Positions 61,171-64,000 of a stretch of 64,000 nt of DNA are shown here, one piece after another. Source of the DNA: Stratiolaelaps scimitus (lineage: Eukaryota > Arthropoda > Arachnida > Mesostigmata > Laelapidae); contig JABWDB010000011.1 of NCBI GenBank assembly GCA_019614645.1, positions 6,707,501-6,771,500 of the forward strand, written 5' to 3'. The number at the start of each line of letters is the position of its first letter. Position 1 is the stretch's first letter. Under the pieces are notes generated by a model. It did no database searches. It saw only the letters and a program-made list of their open reading frames with translations, and was not told the origin of the DNA. Both the position numbers and the translations under genes were made by a program.

Positions 61171-61771
61171 TGCTATTGTTTAAGTGGTCTCAGCAGGCCA
61201 GAGTGGCCACCGCCAGATGCCCGACTCGACAGCTCTACAATAGCCTTCTACGAAAAGCAGTCTGCCCGTTAGACACGCACATTCTATCAACTGCGTTATC
61301 ATTACGAGCCGTCATAAGGGGACCCTGAGATAGGCACCCAGATCTTGCAGATACGGCCTTTCACCGCTGAAACGGAACCTCTACAGGCAGTATCCGGGTG
61401 ACGCCTGCTATCATATCTTCAATCGAGCCGATTACGTAAGAGATCTTCCGCAATTTTGTTGAGCACCTCACCTACCCCCCCCCCCCCACCTCCCTGGTAT
61501 GGGTTCTCATATATTCTATTATACTCAGATGGATGGCGTTGTAGGCCTAGTATTTCCATATCAGAATACATGAGGAGCTCTAAATATAGTACAGGACCCA
61601 GCTTTGAGAATGAAATAGCTTCCGTCAAACTGGTGTCGCCATGCCCGCGGAGGGTTCCTTATTCTGCAGCGTCTTTCCCTCGCTGTGCGAATGCAGAAGC
61701 AATACCATCGCCTCCCTTGGGAAAGACCACGACGGCCGCGGCCTGACCCCTGTCCCCAACAAATTATCTAG

Positions 61772-61811
<40 letters not shown>

Positions 61812-62093
61812 GATGGCGTAGCTACGCTTATCGTGTTAAGAGCAATAACACCCCAGGCATTTGTCAATAACATAAACATTAAATTTTACTCCTCAGCCAC
61901 CAATTTGTCGATCTTCATTTTCTCCCCTAAATCTCTCTCTCTCTTTCGTCTTATGCCTGCGGATCTGTCGAGCCGTTCCTTCAGAAATGTACTTCGATTT
62001 CGCCCTGCTCCGAGTAGCCACGTTGGAAGCATCCACAGCGTTTGACGTCGAAGAGACGATGTCCCGCCTACCTCGAAGCGATTCTCGTCGGTC

Positions 62094-62865
62094 TTAATCA
62101 TCGATGGCTTTGTTCTTACTGCTCTCGGCCTCCGACTTTTTGCTCGATTTCGACGTCGCAGTTGCTTTAATTGGCCCAGTAGTCTGCGCCGCCGGCGGAG
62201 CTGGCGGCGGAGCGCCGCGTGTAGGCGGTACCGCGGCTGTGTCGGTACTAGAGCGCTCCTTCGAATCCTGCTTACTGCTTCCCGCGACATTCTTCCCGAG
62301 TGCCGCCTTGCCCGGGCTAGGTGGAGCTTTTGCCCAGCCGGCCGAGTTTGCGTTGTGCTGCTTGCCGCTCGGGGCGGCCCTATTGTTCGCCGGGGAACTG
62401 CCCTTCGAGGACGCGTCACGGGCAGGACTAGCGCTGGCCTCGCCGTCGGTCAGCGGCTGGCCGCGCAAGAATGCATCGCAAATGATCACATGCCACAGCA
62501 GGCCAACAGCCTCGATAGGCACGTGCAGAAGTAGCAGGGCAAACTGCTCGAGGTTGAAGCTCAGTAGCGAGCCTATCATGACGAGCATCGATGCTGGAAG
62601 GGCAACGCTGCGATAGAGTACCATAAACTGATGATATAGATGACAGATGCGCTCGCACGGCGGGACCGGAGCGCCCCCGAGAACATTCAGCACGAAGCAG
62701 GCGGCTGCCACACAGTGAATCGCCATAACGGCAAGACGCAACACAATCAGCACCAGTTTCTCGTACAGCTGAAGACTTGGACACCTCGTGAAGAAGCTCC
62801 ACACGCCGACCCAGCCGGACAGCACCATGTAGACGTGGAAGACGACCGCAACCGTGAAGATGTAC
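62094..62865 (-). CDS. Multi-pass membrane protein, last exon
   Basis: Minus-strand exon from an acceptor (TTTCAG, AG at 62867-62866) to TAA at 62096-62094, about 257 residues. The first 140 or so residues hold four hydrophobic segments: YIFTVAVVFHVYMVLSGWVG; KLVLIVLRLAVMAIHCVAAA; VALPASMLVMIGSLLSF; FALLLLHVPIEAVGLLWHVI. About 115 residues of Ser/Ala/Pro/Lys-rich, low-complexity tail follow, probably disordered and cytoplasmic. An internal ATG at 62828 could be a start, but codons upstream continue to the splice site, which is phase 2. A small ATG exon near 62975 has a GTATGA donor in the wrong phase, so upstream exons were not resolved. I do not recognise the family. Confidence 0.6.
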
Positions 62866-63819
62866 CTGAAATCGAGATAATGTTGCTGATGATCCGAGGT
62901 GTAAATGACAACAGTAGAGTGCGACAGAGATCGAGGAGTAGATCGGGGTGAAGGGTCATACCCGAGTCGACGGAGGACATAATCGAGGACAATTAAGCAT
63001 TATGCAAATGACAAGTCACAAGTCTACAGTGGTAGCCGGAGCAGCTGGCTACCCGTGGCATCGTTGGGGCAAGCACGAACACTTAATTAGATGACTCGGC
63101 ACAAACAGGAAGAGCGGCTGAGAGGATGTGGAAATGATCTAAATCGAATGAGTTACATTCGAAGGATCTATATATAAACAACATAAGCTGAAGTAGATAG
63201 TGATCCAGGTCAACCCATATATTTCGATTTGGTCAGCGGTTGCCGGCGGGAGTCGATTCGCGTTTATGCAATATTTGCCATTGATTAGGACAGTAATTGG
63301 CAGACACAAACACATACACGAGAGATTCAATGAGCAAGACTCGGTAACAATGAACACTCCCCAATCGTCATCCCTCGACCAGACTCAAAGGCCTAGTCCT
63401 TAGCTGGGCCTTTGTTACACATCCATGTATAGATTCGTGTGAATGCAACTAGCTGCGTATGTCCTGCGCCTCCAGAAGCAGACACGGAAAGTTCCTTGCA
63501 TCGGCGGTGCGTTATCGAGTTCTCGCTTGCATCCATGTTGCTCTATTTCTGTAGGGGAACTCAATGCGGGGGAGTCCGCCATGTATCACAAAACTTGGCG
63601 CCTCTCAGCGCCTTCACCCACTAAATCACGAACCAGTGGTGGTAGCTCATGAGCCGATCAACTCAAATAATCTGTCAGCGTTTCACGTACTAGAGAATAA
63701 TAATAATAACAGTAATAACCATAATAATACACACTGCTCCGCTCGAGACCGATAGTCTCCTCCACAAGTGGCTATTGCTGCTCTCTAGCTGCTCAAAAGG
63801 CCAATCAGATCCTGAAGGT
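62866..63819. other. Upstream of the membrane-protein exon
   Basis: Should contain 5' exons or promoter of the minus-strand membrane gene. I could not find an exon with the required phase. AT-rich near 63165; no repeats recognised. Confidence 0.4.
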
Positions 63820-63990
63820 CTAGTAATACCTCAGAAGATTGTCGCCACGATGAGCCGGCGGAAACTTCGGGTGTCTCTCGATCTTCTCCAAAAGTCGAAT
63901 TTTCGCAACATTTCGATTGACGAACTCGCACAGGCTCGACATGACGATCTTGCCCCACGGAACTCGCCCACCTTTGCAATCTTTGAACGC
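63820..63990 (-). CDS. Candidate terminal exon at right edge (partial gene)
   Basis: Minus-strand frame of 57 codons, ending TAG at 63822-63820, preceded by TACGTAG (possible acceptor at 63992-63991). It reads GRVPWGKIVMSSLCEFVNRN, AKIRLLEKIERHPKF, LLRYY. Codon use looks coding. No family recognised. The opposite strand is also open from ATG 63850 to the window end (MSRRKLRVSLDLLQKSN...), so only one of the two is likely real; sequence beyond the edge is needed to decide. Confidence 0.33.
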   Translation of the reverse strand, partial: AFKDCKGGRVPWGKIVMSSLCEFVNRNVAKIRLLEKIERHPKFPPAHRGDNLLRYY

Positions 63991-64000
63991 CTACGTACGA

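Larger units (their letters stand above)
58345..62093. other. Intergenic with repeats, right of the chitin-binding gene
   Basis: AATAAA at 58731-58736 may end the chitin-binding transcript. The interval contains a candidate exon at 59982-60091, SINE-1 fragments (59562-59658; 60849-61170), SINE-3 copies (59665-59815; 60878-60957), a SINE-2 body (59820-59895) and AT tracts (60151-60178; 61779-61810). Nothing else is recognisable. Confidence 0.5.

Overview
The window is eukaryotic nuclear DNA from an animal. Genes are split by phase-consistent GT-AG introns, spacing is loose, and AT/TAA/GA microsatellites, SINE-like repeats and a decayed Tc1/mariner transposon fill the gaps. A peritrophin-type chitin-binding protein points to an arthropod. 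I lean towards a mite or tick, but the sequence alone does not prove it.

Layout. Positions 1-42363 hold four genes of one family, all on the + strand: A (1 to about 5.6 kb, 5' end outside the window), B (10995-19328), C (26149-30571) and D (36359-42363). B, C and D start with a signal-peptide exon that ends in phase 1. All four have a Ser/Thr-rich, mucin-like ectodomain, one membrane helix and a short basic tail. A, B and C carry very different tandem arrays (42-bp, 21-bp and 33/24-bp units); D has no array. A, C and D share a juxtamembrane module spread over several small exons with identical phases. C and D share a four-cysteine exon. B, C and D share two tail exons, including a motif around A-[FYS]-D. 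I rebuilt the exon chains by matching splice phase and peptide similarity between the paralogues. A LITAF-domain gene (22992-23504) sits between B and C.

To the right, 44973-52620 is a complete ten-exon nuclear RNA export factor gene (NXF1 type): basic N-terminus, RRM-like domain, leucine-rich repeats, NTF2-like domain and UBA/TAP-C domain. At 55646-58344 is a small secreted protein with a peritrophin-A-like domain. At 62094-62865 (minus) is the last exon of a multi-pass membrane protein. The right edge probably cuts the last exon of another minus-strand gene.

Between genes I see at least three tRNA-related SINE-like families, two or three other short dispersed repeat families, a fold-back element (18308-18603), and a Tc1/mariner copy with intact inverted ends and TA target duplications but a broken transposase (33011-34209).

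The most interesting system is the four-gene transmembrane mucin cluster. Its membrane-proximal and cytoplasmic parts are conserved while the ectodomain repeats have been replaced or re-expanded independently. That would fit a set of glycosylated surface receptors or coat proteins, but function is inference only.
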